From contig CAVOWP010000012.1 in the NCBI GenBank assembly GCA_963700185.1, positions 1-64,000 on the forward strand: a stretch of 64,000 nucleotides of DNA, given 5' to 3'. The notes under the pieces are model-generated. The model searched no databases, was not told the DNA's origin, and worked only from the letters and a program-made list of their open reading frames with translations. The position numbers were made by a program, and so were the translations under genes. How positions within the stretch are numbered: position 1 is the first letter of the stretch; each line of letters begins with the position of its first letter. Source of the DNA: AP-15 sp963700185 (GTDB lineage Bacteria; Pseudomonadota; Alphaproteobacteria; ATCC43930; CGMCC-115725). Of this stretch, positions 7,689 through 17,646 are shown in pieces.

Positions 7689-9275
7689 ATGGTCGGCCGG
7701 GAGGGGAATTGCCCGGTGCGGGTGGCGGCGATCGGCTGCGGATATTGGGGCAAGAACCTGGTTCGCAACTTTGCTGAACTGGGCGCCCTAGCCGCGATCT
7801 GCGACCCCGATCGCAATGCGGCGCGCCACCTCGCGGAGCGGCACCACGCGAGGGTCACTGAATTCGAGGCGGTATTGCGCGACGACGAGATCGCCGGCGT
7901 CGCGATCGCGGCACCCGCGGCGCTCCATGCCGAGCTCACATCGCGCGCACTCGAAGCCGGCAAGCACGTGTTTGTCGAGAAGCCGCTCGCGCTGACGGTC
8001 GCCGAGGCCGAGCAGCTCTGCGCCATGGCGGAGCGGCGGAACCGACAGCTGATGGTCGGTCATCTGCTGCAGTACCACCCGGCCTTCATGAAGCTACGCG
8101 AACTGGTGCGCGAGGGAGTGCTCGGGCGGCTCGAATACATCTCCTCGACCCGCTTGAACCTGGGAAAGGTGCGGCGCGAGGAGGATATCCTGTGGTCCTT
8201 CGCGCCCCACGACCTGTCGATGATCCTCTCCCTGGTCGGGCAGGAGCCTTCCGAGGTGACCGCGCAGGGGGGCTATTACCTGCATAAGACCATTGCCGAT
8301 GTGACGACCACCCTTCTTGCCTTCCCCGGCGGCGAGCAGGCCCATGTTTTCGTGTCATGGCTGCACCCGTTCAAGGAGCAGAGGCTCGTGGTCACCGGCG
8401 ACCGGGGGATGGCGGTCTTTGACGACGCGCAACCCTGGAGCCGCAAACTGCTGCTCTATCCGCATCGGATCGAGTGGCGCGAGACCATGCCGGTGCCGCA
8501 AAAGGCCGAGGCTGATCCGGTTCCGCTCGACGAGGGAGAGCCGCTGAACCTCGAATGCCGACATTTTCTCGAGTGCATCGCCAGCGGCAGCAAGCCGCGC
8601 ACCGATGGCCGGGAGGGGTTGCGGGTGCTGCGTGTCCTCGCGCGCGCGAGCGATGCCCTGAGGAAGGCTCAGGCAACGGCCGCGGCGCCGGCCGAAAAGA
8701 CGCGGTCTTACTCGGGGGTGCAGCTGCACGAGTTAGCTTATGTCGACGAGCCCTGCGAGATCGGTTCCGGGACCCGGATTTGGCATTTCGCCCACATTTT
8801 ACCGCATACCCGGATCGGCCGGAATTGCTCGCTCGGCCAGAATGTCATGGCTGGTCCCGACGTGACGATCGGCGACGGCTGCAAGATCCAGAACAATGTC
8901 GCGATTTACAAGGGTGTCACCCTGGAAGATGGGGTGTTCTGCGGCCCCTCCGCGGTATTCACCAACGTCAACAATCCGCGCGCCGGCATCGAGCGCAAGG
9001 ACGAGTTCCGTCCGACCTTGGTCAAGCGCGGCGCGACGATCGGAGCCAACGCCACGATCGTCTGCGGCCATACAGTCGGCCAATACGCCTTTATCGCCGC
9101 CGGCGCGGTGGTGACCGCGGATGTCCCGGCCTTCGCGCTGATGGCCGGTGTGCCGGCCCGGCGCATCGGCTGGGTGAGCCATGACGGCGAACGGCTCGGG
9201 CCCGACCTCGCCTGCCCTCGCTCCGGGCGCCGTTATCGGGAGGCTGGCCCCGATCGGATCGAGGAGATCGTCTGA
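7689..9275 (+). CDS. Fused Gfo/Idh/MocA oxidoreductase (WbpB-like) and left-handed beta-helix acetyltransferase (WbpD-like)
   Basis: The 528-residue protein joins two enzymes. Residues about 1-330 are an NAD-dependent Gfo/Idh/MocA oxidoreductase (VAAIGCGYWGKNLVRNF, catalytic EKP in VFVEKPLALT, SFAPHDLSM). Residues about 345-500 are a hexapeptide-repeat acyltransferase (IGSGTRIWHFAHI, IGDGCKIQNNVAIYKGV, GPSAVFTNVNNPRA). WbpB (WlbA) oxidises UDP-GlcNAcA at C3 and WbpD acetylates the resulting 3-amine, so the fusion unites steps one and three of the diacetamido-uronic acid pathway; the step-two aminotransferase follows directly. I choose ATG 7689 because AAGGA lies seven bases upstream; a TTG at 7671 is the alternative. 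Confidence 0.85.
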   Translation: MVGREGNCPVRVAAIGCGYWGKNLVRNFAELGALAAICDPDRNAARHLAERHHARVTEFEAVLRDDEIAGVAIAAPAALHAELTSRALEAGKHVFVEKPLALTVAEAEQLCAMAERRNRQLMVGHLLQYHPAFMKLRELVREGVLGRLEYISSTRLNLGKVRREEDILWSFAPHDLSMILSLVGQEPSEVTAQGGYYLHKTIADVTTTLLAFPGGEQAHVFVSWLHPFKEQRLVVTGDRGMAVFDDAQPWSRKLLLYPHRIEWRETMPVPQKAEADPVPLDEGEPLNLECRHFLECIASGSKPRTDGREGLRVLRVLARASDALRKAQATAAAPAEKTRSYSGVQLHELAYVDEPCEIGSGTRIWHFAHILPHTRIGRNCSLGQNVMAGPDVTIGDGCKIQNNVAIYKGVTLEDGVFCGPSAVFTNVNNPRAGIERKDEFRPTLVKRGATIGANATIVCGHTVGQYAFIAAGAVVTADVPAFALMAGVPARRIGWVSHDGERLGPDLACPRSGRRYREAGPDRIEEIV

Positions 9276-10435
9276 TGCCGGATGCAGCAATCCTCCAGGC
9301 CGGCGACGCGCCGATCGAGTTCATCGATCTGGGCGCGCAGCGGCAGCGCCTTGGCCGTCGCGTCGACGAGGCTATTCTCCGCGTGGTCGACCACGGCAAA
9401 TACATCATGGGCCCTGAGGTCGCCACCCTTGAACAGGAGCTCGCCGCCTTCTGCGGCGCCAAGCACGTGCTGAGCTGCGCCAACGGCACCGACGCTTTGG
9501 GGCTCGCGCTGATGGCCAAGGGCGTCAAGCCCGGCCAGGCGGTTCTGGTGCCATCCTTCACCTTTGCCGCTACCGCCGAAGTCGTGGCCTGGTTCGATGC
9601 GGTCCCGGTCTTTGTCGACGTGCTCGAACATACGTTCAACATGGACCCGGTGAGCCTCGAGGCCGGCATCGCGACGGCTAAGCGCCTGGGACTGGAGCCG
9701 GCGGGGATCATCCCGGTCGACCTGTTCGGTCTGCCGGCCGGCTACGACGAGATTCTGGCGATCGCCGCGGCGCACCGGCTGTGGGTCATCTGCGACGCGG
9801 CGCAGAGCTTTGGCGCGGTCTACAAGGGCCGCAATGTCGGGACCTTGGGCGACATTACGACAACCAGCTTCTTCCCTGCCAAACCCCTCGGCTGTTACGG
9901 AGACGGCGGCGCCGTGTTTACCGACGATGACGACATCGCGGCGGTGTCGAAGAGCCTGCGGGTGCACGGCCAGGGCAGCGACAAATACGACAATGTGCGC
10001 ATCGGCATGAATGCCCGTCTCGACACGATACAAGCGGCAGTATTGAGCCAGAAGCTGTCGATCTTTGCCGATGAGATCGCGGCGCGCAACCAGGTGGCCC
10101 GGAGATACGCCGATTTGCTCGGCGGCATTGTGCACATCCCGGACATCCCCGAAGGGCACACCAGCGTCTGGGCGCAATACACTGTGCGTTTGCCAAACGG
10201 CTGCGACCGGGATGTGGTAGCCTCCCGGCTTAAAGAGGCCGGTGTGCCTACCGCGGTCTATTATGCCAGGCCACTGCACCAGCAGACCGCATATCGGCAT
10301 TATCCGGTAGCGGGCAATGGTCTGCCGATATCCGAAAGGCTGGCTGGCGAGGTATTGAGCCTGCCGATGCACCCCTATCTCGCCGACCCAATTCAGCGGC
10401 GCATTACCGATGCCCTGAGGCGGGCACGGGATTAA
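9275..10435 (+). CDS. DegT/DnrJ/EryC1 aminotransferase (WbpE-like)
   Basis: A PLP-dependent sugar aminotransferase of 386 residues. Visible motifs are IEFIDLGAQRQRL, SCANGTDALGLALMA (phosphate binding), VPSFTFAATAEVV, ICDAAQSFGA and TTSFFPAKPLGCYGDGG, in which the lysine of FPAKPLG forms the PLP aldimine. It overlaps the preceding fusion gene as TGATG. By position and family it most likely converts the 3-keto product of the oxidoreductase domain into a 3-amino sugar (WbpE/WlbC reaction), which the acetyltransferase domain then acetylates. The frame is intact. Confidence 0.88.
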   Translation: MPDAAILQAGDAPIEFIDLGAQRQRLGRRVDEAILRVVDHGKYIMGPEVATLEQELAAFCGAKHVLSCANGTDALGLALMAKGVKPGQAVLVPSFTFAATAEVVAWFDAVPVFVDVLEHTFNMDPVSLEAGIATAKRLGLEPAGIIPVDLFGLPAGYDEILAIAAAHRLWVICDAAQSFGAVYKGRNVGTLGDITTTSFFPAKPLGCYGDGGAVFTDDDDIAAVSKSLRVHGQGSDKYDNVRIGMNARLDTIQAAVLSQKLSIFADEIAARNQVARRYADLLGGIVHIPDIPEGHTSVWAQYTVRLPNGCDRDVVASRLKEAGVPTAVYYARPLHQQTAYRHYPVAGNGLPISERLAGEVLSLPMHPYLADPIQRRITDALRRARD

Positions 10436-10452
10436 CGAAACTCCGTCGTGTA

Positions 10453-11325
10453 ATGAGCATCGATCTCGCCCGCAGACCGCGCCCGGCGGCTCGAAGTTTG
10501 CGCGGCGCGCGCCGGACCGCCGCGCCGTCGCAGCAAGACCCGTTTTGGGCCGACCTGCGCGAGGGCTTTGGCCGCTGGCACTTGTGGTTCAATCTCGCAT
10601 GGAAGGACATCCGTTCGCGCTATCGCCGGACGGTCATCGGCCCGTTCTGGACGGTGCTGAGTACCGCGACGCTCGTCGGGGCTCTCGGTTTTGTCAATGC
10701 CACGTTATGGCATGTCGAAATTTCGGTTTACCTGCCGTTCTTCTGCGCCGGCTATATCGCCTGGCTGCTGTTCATCACAATTGTCAACGAGAGCGGCTCT
10801 AGCCTCATTGCAGCCGAGGCTTCGATCAAAGCCATTCGTATTCCCTATTCGGTGTTCGTGCTTCGGGTGCTGACCCGAAATCTGATCGTATTCGGTCATA
10901 ACCTGCTGGTCTTCGCCCTGGTGGCGCTAATTTTCGCGATAACCCCAAAGCCGAGCCTGTTTCTTCTGCCGGTCGGGTTGGCGCTCGCGATGGTGAACTA
11001 TCTTTGGATCAGCTTGCTGCTCGCGGTGATCTGCGCCCGGTTTCGCGATGTGATCCAACTCGTCGCCAACCTCTCGACGATTTTGTTTTTTGTGACGCCG
11101 GTGTTCTGGCAGCCGCAGCAGCTCGACTCCGTGCCGGCCGCCAGATTTCTGCTGGCTGACGCGAATTTCGCCTACCACCTGGTCGATATCGTCCGGGCGC
11201 CGCTTCTTGGGAGGGCGCCGGACCGGCTGTCGTTTGTGTATCTCTGCGTGGCGGCGCTGCTTGGTTTCGCGCTGACCTCGGCGTTTCTGCGCCGGTTCTA
11301 CTCCCGGATCGCCTATTGGCTGTGA
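10453..11325 (+). CDS. Polysaccharide ABC transporter permease (Wzm/KpsM type, ABC-2)
   Basis: A 290-residue inner-membrane protein with a basic N-terminus, an amphipathic segment WHLWFNLAWKDIRSRYRRTV typical of ABC-2 exporters, and about six hydrophobic segments between residues 60 and 285. It pairs with the downstream ATPase to export a lipid-linked glycan across the inner membrane. No Wzx/Wzy pair occurs in the window, so assembly probably follows the ABC-transporter route, with the chain completed in the cytoplasm. The frame is intact. Confidence 0.88.
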   Translation: MSIDLARRPRPAARSLRGARRTAAPSQQDPFWADLREGFGRWHLWFNLAWKDIRSRYRRTVIGPFWTVLSTATLVGALGFVNATLWHVEISVYLPFFCAGYIAWLLFITIVNESGSSLIAAEASIKAIRIPYSVFVLRVLTRNLIVFGHNLLVFALVALIFAITPKPSLFLLPVGLALAMVNYLWISLLLAVICARFRDVIQLVANLSTILFFVTPVFWQPQQLDSVPAARFLLADANFAYHLVDIVRAPLLGRAPDRLSFVYLCVAALLGFALTSAFLRRFYSRIAYWL

Positions 11326-11329
11326 GCCG

Positions 11330-12089
11330 ATGACGGCGATCGTGCTGGACCGGGTCTGCGTCGACTTTCCGATCTACGATTTCAGATCGCAGTCTGCGCA
11401 AGCTGCTATTCCGGTCGAGTGTCGGCGGCATCGTCAGAAATGACGGGAGCCGGCGCAAGCGGGTCACGATCCGGGCCCTCGATAATCTTTCTTTCGAATT
11501 GCACGAGGGGGATCGGCTCGGCCTGATAGGTCATAACGGGGCCGGCAAATCGACCTTGCTCCGGGTCATGTCAGGCGGCTATGCGCCGTCGAGCGGCGCC
11601 ATCGGCATGGAAGGGGAAGTCGCCTCGCTGCTGAGCCTCGGTGTCGGGTTCGACGCCGAGGACACCGGTCTCGAAAATATCTATACGGGCTGTCTGTTCT
11701 ATGGCATGACCCCAGGCCAGATCCGGCAGAAAACAGACGAGATCGCCGAGTTCACCGGTCTTGGTGAATATCTGCAGATGCCGGTCCGCACCTACTCGAG
11801 CGGCATGCAGGTCCGGTTGAGCTTCGCGATCGCCACAGCCATCGAGCCGGACATTCTTCTGCTCGACGAGGTGTTGGGCGCCGGCGACGCGCAGTTCATG
11901 ATCAAGGCGCAGCAGCGGATCGAGCAGCTGATGCAACGGGCGAGCCTGTTGGTTTTGGCATCGCACTCCACCGATGTCATCCGCCAGTTCTGCAACAAGG
12001 CGCTGCTGCTGCGCGCCGGGCGGATCGAAGAAATCGGCCCCGTCGACAGCGTCATCGCCGCGTATGAGCGCTACGTCGCGGCGGCGTAG
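11330..12089 (+). CDS. Polysaccharide ABC transporter ATP-binding protein (Wzt/KpsT type), frameshifted
   Basis: From ATG 11330 the frame reads MTAIVLDRVCVDFPIYDF, then switches near 11395 to KLLFRSSVGGIVRN and RVTIRALDNLSF. Removing one base restores a continuous protein of about 252 residues. Walker A is GLIGHNGAGKSTLLR, the signature is TYSSGMQVRLSF, and Walker B is DILLLDEVLGAGD with the H-loop in LASHSTD. There is no C-terminal carbohydrate-binding domain, so chain-end recognition as in some Wzt proteins is not expected. It begins a few bases after the permease stop. The downstream intact frame alone (from ATG 11499) would lack the first beta strands. Confidence 0.85.
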
Positions 12090-12103
12090 ATAGGGCAGCC
12101 CGA

Positions 12104-12937
12104 TTGCCTGAAGCCACAGTGTCCAGTGTCGACGAACAAAACATAGCGTTCTGGGACGAACTCTGTGGAACGAGCCAAGCGCGTCAGCTTGGGGTGGTCG
12201 ACAGCTCGCCGAAATCCCTCGAAAGGTTCGATGATTGGTATTTCGAGTTGTACCCTTACCTGTTCGATCACGTTCCGTTGCCGCAGCTTGCGGACCGCGA
12301 CGTATTGGAAGTCGGGTTGGGTTACGGCTCGCTGTCACAGAAGATCGCGCAGAGCGGCGCACGATATGTCGGCCTCGACATTGCGGCCGGGCCAGTCGAA
12401 ATGGTGCGTCACCGGCTGCGACAACTGGGATTGCCCGGGCGTGCGGAGCAGGGCAGCATTCTGGCCGCGCCATTTCCCGAGGCCAGTTTCGATTGCATTA
12501 TCACGATCGGCTGCGTTCACCATACCGGGGACATGCGCCGAGCGATCGCTGAATGCTCGCGACTTTTGCGGCCGGGTGGGTCGCTTTTGGTAATGGTCTA
12601 TTATGCTTATTCGTACCGGCGCTGGATGCAGGCCCGGCGCCAGACTTTGAATTACCTGTGGAAAGAAATCTCCGGCTATCGCGGGGTCTGCGCGCCGCAG
12701 ACTGAGCGGGAAAAGTGGGACTACGACCATAACAGCGAAGGGACGGTGGCGCCCCATACCGATTTCATTTCGGTAAATTCATTGCGCTATTTGTGCCGCG
12801 AATTTTCCGAGTTTCGGTGCCGGCTTCGTAACATCAACCAGGAGCCGCCGTTCAACAAGCGCTCTCGCTCGGAGCTGCTAAAGACAAGGTGGCCCGGTCT
12901 TTGCGGCCTGGAAATTTACGCAACCGCACGCAAATGA
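12104..12937 (+). CDS. Class I SAM-dependent methyltransferase
   Basis: A 277-residue methyltransferase with motif I DVLEVGLGYGSLSQKIA, motif II ARYVGLDIA, and a later CIITIGCVHHTGDMRRAI and LLRPGGSLLVMVYY. The N-terminal segment QNIAFWDELCGTSQARQLG is common in methyltransferases of glycan loci. It probably methylates a sugar residue or chain end of the polymer; the substrate cannot be read. The start is TTG 12104 or GTG 12119. It overlaps the next gene by ATGA. Confidence 0.8.
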   Translation: MPEATVSSVDEQNIAFWDELCGTSQARQLGVVDSSPKSLERFDDWYFELYPYLFDHVPLPQLADRDVLEVGLGYGSLSQKIAQSGARYVGLDIAAGPVEMVRHRLRQLGLPGRAEQGSILAAPFPEASFDCIITIGCVHHTGDMRRAIAECSRLLRPGGSLLVMVYYAYSYRRWMQARRQTLNYLWKEISGYRGVCAPQTEREKWDYDHNSEGTVAPHTDFISVNSLRYLCREFSEFRCRLRNINQEPPFNKRSRSELLKTRWPGLCGLEIYATARK

Positions 12938-14390
12938 GCGCCAACCAAGTCGATCGTAAACGCATTGGCCGGTTGCTCGTGGCCTATTGCAATGCTTCGA
13001 ACTATGTCTCGACGACGGCAGAATACCTGCACAGCCTATCCCGGTACTCTGCGTTCGAGGTTGCGTACGTCCACGTCACCAATAGCGCTGAGCTCGACTT
13101 CGACCTGAACGCGTTCGACGCGGTCTTCCATAGTTACTGTGCGCGTCTGCCCTTTGATAATCATCTCAGTCCGGACTACGTTCGGAAGCTGAAGGCGTTC
13201 CGGGGTGTCAAGCTGCTGGCGGTCCAGGACGAATACGATCGCACTGGCCAGCTACGCCGGGCGATGCAGGACATCGGTTTTCATGCGGTTCTGACTTGCG
13301 TGCCTCCGGCGATGCTGGAGCAGATCTACCCGCGAGAGATGTTTCCTCAAACGGAGTTCATCGGCGTCCTGACGGGCTATGTTCCCGAAAATCCCGAACT
13401 GCGGGGTCAGTCAACCCGACCCCTGCGGGACCGTCCCGTGGTGGTCGGCTACCGCGGACGCGACATCGGCGGCCGCTATGGGCGGCTCGCTTTTGAAAAG
13501 TTCGAGATCGGGCGCCGCATGCGGGAGATCTGCGCCGAGCGCGGCATCCCGCATGACATCGAATGGACCGACGACAAGCGGTTATACGGCGCGGCCTGGT
13601 ACGAGTTCATCGGGTCCTGCCGCGCCAATCTCGGCTCGGAGAGCGGGTCGAACGTGTTCGATTTCGACGGCGCGATCGAGGCCAAGTACGCGGAGCTGAT
13701 GGCCGCCCGGGGGGGCCGGTGCCCCATGAAGAGTTCCGCGTCTATACCGACCCGATCGAGACCCGATCCGACATGGGGCAGGTATCACCGCGGGTCTTCG
13801 AGGCTGCGGCGCTGCGCACCCCGATGATACTGTTTACCGGACGTTATTCGGGCCTGATCGAACCGGACAAGCACTACATCGAACTGAAGAAGGATTTCTC
13901 GAACATCGATTTGGTTCTTTCCCGGCTTGACGATCTCGAATTTCTCGAAGCCATGGCCGATCGTGCGTACGACCGTCTCGTCGGCTCGGGTGAGTTCAGT
14001 TATCAGCAATTCGTCGAGCTGATCGATCGCACTGTCTTGCGCAAAGCCGGCGAGCTCGACGTGCCGCTCCGGCTGCCGCAAGCCGGGTCCGGGCACGGCA
14101 ATTTCGATCCGGCGGCATTTGCCAGCCTGAGGGAGCGCCCGACTAACGCCCCCCAACATTTCGCCCTGTTCAAGTGCAAACAGTTGGCACATGAAAACCG
14201 GCTGCTGATAGAAGAAATAGCCCGCCTCAACCACGTGTACACAGTGGAAATCGCAAGGTTGAACGGCGTCATCCTTCACATTAGAGAGCATGCCTTTCGA
14301 ACATATGGCAGACAAACCGCGAAAGCGGTGCTGGCGGTCTTCGGCGGCCGGCATGTCCGCCGGCTGTTCCAAAAGACCCGCGGGATCTGA
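12934..14390 (+). CDS. Glycosyltransferase-like protein with C-terminal coiled coil, frameshifted
   Basis: Two frames join across a run of seven G at about 13710; one extra G restores a protein of about 485 residues. The N-terminal part has RIGRLLVAYCNASNYVSTTA, and the central part VVGYRGRDIGGRYGRLAFEK and GSESGSNVFDFDG. The second part has YTDPIETRSDMGQVSPRVFE, AAALRTPMILFTGRYSGLI and PDKHYIELKKDFSNID. This is the CgeB/Glyco_trans_1_2-like pattern also seen in the gene at 24908, where the segment reads ILTADEHYIALDSD. The tail (ENRLLIEEIARLNHVYTVE, EIARLNGVI) should form a coiled coil. The donor sugar is unknown. Confidence 0.65.
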
Positions 14391-14400
14391 CGCGGTGCCG

Positions 14401-15733
14401 ATGGCCCCAACAGCGATGTCGCACGAAAGGCCCACGATCTGCATTCTAGCGTTGTCGGCAATCGCCGATGACCCGCGAGTGCGGCGCCAGGCGGAGGCTT
14501 TCCACCGCGCCGGTTGGGATGTTACTGCCGTGGGTCTGCCGGGGGCCCGCTCTGGCGCACCGGAGTGGCGAATTCTGACAGGTGAAGATTTGCCACAGCA
14601 GCCGCTCGAGGCCGTTCGATGCGGCGCAACACTCTCTCCTCGCCTTTGCGCCTCGTTTTGGCGGAAAGCGCTGCGGTCGATCGGCCGTCTCGCATATCGT
14701 TTGCCGCGGATGATCGTGAGAGGTCGCGTCAGATACGCTCTGCGCCTACTCGCCGTGCGCTGGCGGCCAGAACTTGCGCACGAAATCTATTGGTCCTTTT
14801 CCGAGAACATCCGCTGTATTTACCACTGCGCCAGCCAGATCACCGCCGCAGTGTGGCTGGCCAATGATTGGACAATGCTGCCGCTCGCAACCCGGTTGGC
14901 GCGGGAGAAGGGCGGTGTCTATTGCTACGACACGCACGAATTCGCCACCGAGGAGTACGGCGACAACCGCAAATGGCGATTATGGCACCGGCCGATGGTC
15001 TGCGCCATCGAGCGCGAATTCATCAATGGGGCGGCGGTGGTGTCGGCGGTATCAGCCGGAATCGCCGAGCGATTGGGCAAGCTCTATCGGCTGCCCAAAG
15101 CGGCTATCATGATCCGCAATACGCCGCATTTCGAACCTATTCCCTTCCACCAGACCGCACCCGGTCAAATCAGGGTGCTCTACCACGGCATAGTGACGCC
15201 GGGCCGCGGGCTCGAAGTGACGATCGACAGCGTCGCCGACTGGCGGCCGGAATTCGATTTGACCATTCGCGGTCCCGGCGGCAGCGATTATCTCGCGGCG
15301 TTGCGCCGCCGGATTGCGGAGCGCGGGCTTCGAGCCGCATTACCCTGGCCCCGCCAGTGCCGATGACGGCGCTGGTGCGGGAGGCGGCCGCCTTCGATAT
15401 CGGCTTTTTCGCGCTGCCGGGAAGCTCTCGGCACAATGAATTCGCACTGCCCAACAAGTTCTTCGAGTACGTTATGGCGGGGCTGGCCCTCTGCGTCACG
15501 GACTTGCCCGAGATGGCGCGGCTGCTCCGCGCATATCGACTCGGTGTGACTTTCCGCAGGTCGACCCCAGCGCGATCGCCGAGGCGATCAATGCGCTCGA
15601 TCCCGCCAGCATCGACCGCTACAAGCGCAACGCGCTCGAGGCCGCGCGCGAGCTCTGCTGGGAGCGTGAGCCAGAACGCCTCGTTAGCGCGTACGGGGCT
15701 GTGCTCGGCAGCGCGATGCCACAGGCGGCTTGA
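14401..15733 (+). CDS. Glycosyltransferase (GT4-like), two frameshifts
   Basis: The first frame gives TICILALSAIADDPRVRRQ, EAFHRAGWDVTAVGLPGA, VYCYDTHEFATEEY and IRVLYHGIVTPGRGLEV, all typical of GT-B glycosyltransferases that build exopolysaccharides. It breaks near 15332, continues with ITLAPPVPMTALVREAA, FALPNKFFEYVMAGLALCVT in the next frame, and breaks again near 15558 before INALDPASIDRYKRNALEAA. Adding one base at each site restores about 440 residues ending at 15733. Start candidates are ATG 14401 and ATG 14416. It acts at the cytoplasmic membrane; the acceptor is unknown. Confidence 0.72.
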
Positions 15734-15739
15734 GAGCCA

Positions 15740-17644
15740 GTGTGCGGCATCTGGTTTTCGCTCGGCTTCGCGCCCGATCCAGCGCATATCGACGCGGTCG
15801 CTCATCGCGGGCCGGACGGGTCCGGCTGGCAGGTGTTCGACAGCGCCAGCGGGACCGGTCGCGCTCGGCCACCGCCGTCTCAGCATCATCGACCTGTCCG
15901 ACGCGGCGCAGCAGCCGATGGCCTACGCCGACGACCGATATTGGATCGTCTATAATGGCGAGATCTACAACTACCTCGAGTTGCGCGACGAGCTCCGGGC
16001 GGCGGGGCATCGCTTTCGTACCCGCTCCGACACCGAGGTACTGCTCGCCGCCTGGGCGCAATGGGGCGAGGCCGCGCTCGACCGGCTGGTCGGCATGTTC
16101 GCTTTTGTTCTGTGGGACCAAGAGGCGCAGATCGTCTTTGCGGCGCGCGACCATTTCGGGGTCAAGCCGCTCTATTTCTTCGCTGCGGCGCGGCGGTCTC
16201 GCCTTTGCCTCCGAAATCAAACAGTTTCTCGGTCTGCCGGGATTTTCTGCCCGCCTCAACATTGCCCGGGCCTATGATTTTCTGTCGTCGGGTATCATGG
16301 AGCACACCGACGAGACATTGTTCGATGGCGTGCGCCAGTTGCGCGGCGGCGAATGCTTGCGAATCGATCTGCAGCATTGGCGGCCCGGCGAGATGCCGCA
16401 AATCCGTCGCTGGTACCGGATCTTGGAGCCAGGCACTCTCGATAGTGGACGAGCGCGAGGCGGGCGCGCAATTTCGTTCGCTGTTGGCGCAATCCGTGCA
16501 CCTCCAGCTGCGCTCGGACGTGCCGGTCGGCAGTTGCCTGTCGGGCGGGCTCGACAGCTCGTCGATCGTCTGCCTGATGGCGCGCGAGCTCGCGGCCGCA
16601 GGTAACGGCGACAAGGTCAATAGCGTCAGCGCCTGCTATGAGGCGAAGAGCGTCGATGAACGCCCGTTTATGGAGGCGGTGGTCGAACGTACCGAAAGCA
16701 TCCCGCATTGGTGCTACCCGCATTGCGAGGACGCGTTCGAATTAGCCGAACGGATTACCTGGCACCAGGACGAGCCCTATGGCAGCACCAGCATTTTCGC
16801 CCAATGGTGCGTGTTCGAGACTGCGCGCCGCGCCGGTCTCAAGGTAATGCTGGATGGCCAAGGCGCGGATGAGCAGCTTGCCGGCTATCATGGCTGCTTT
16901 TCGTATTATTTCGCCGATCTGATCAGAAAGCGGCGGTTCGTGGCACTGCTGCACGCAATGTTGCAGCGCCAGGCGTGGCATGGCGTGTCCTTTGCGGAGC
17001 AAGCGCGCAATTTTCTGTTGCCGCTGCTTCCGGCGAAGCTGGTCCGGTGGCTGAGGCGCGAGCGGCAGAGCTTACTGCAACATAATTGGCTCGACAGAGA
17101 GGCGTTGCGCCCGCATCTCGGCCGCAGCCCGTTCGAGACCGCCCGCGAGAGCATTGGACGGCCGCCGGTCGCCGGTCTCGGCGATCTGTGCGTCGTGCTG
17201 ACCCAATCGTCGAACTTGGCGATGCTGCTGCATTGGGAAGACCGCAACAGCATGGCGCACGGCATCGAGGCGCGGGTGCCGTTTCTCGACCATCGCCTCG
17301 TCGAATTCTCGATCGCAATCGGCGACCGTCACAAGATCGTCGGCGCCGACACCAAGCGCGTATTGCGGGAGGCGATGCAAGGAATCCTGCCAGAGAAAGT
17401 ACGCAATCGGCGCGACAAACTCGGTTTCGCTACACCCGAGGACGAGTGGTTCCGCGGACCATTGCGCGAGATGGTACTGGCTGGGGTCGAGCAGACGCTT
17501 GCACGCTATCCTCAGCTGCTCAATCCGCGCGGTGTGCGTGCTCATGTGGCCGATATGATCGAGGGGCGTCGGCCAGTCGATTTTTCCCTTTGGCGGATCA
17601 TCAATCTCGGTATTTGGGGCCGCGTATTCGCGGTGTCGGCCTGA
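15740..17644 (+). CDS. AsnB-type glutamine amidotransferase 1 (WbpS-like), three frameshifts
   Basis: The GTG start at 15740 is followed directly by the nucleophile cysteine (MCGIWFSLGF). The glutaminase domain has AVAHRGPDGSG, HRRLSIIDLSDAAQQPM, IVYNGEIYNYLELR and RSDTEVLLAA. The ATP-PPi synthetase domain has VGSCLSGGLDSSSIVCL and MLDGQGADEQLAGYHG. Four segments in three frames (breaks near 15860, 16190 and 16435) need one base removed at each break. In polysaccharide loci such AsnB-like enzymes amidate uronic acid carboxyls using glutamine-derived ammonia. It starts seven bases after the preceding glycosyltransferase and ends three bases before the next. Confidence 0.78.
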
Positions 17645-17646
17645 GG

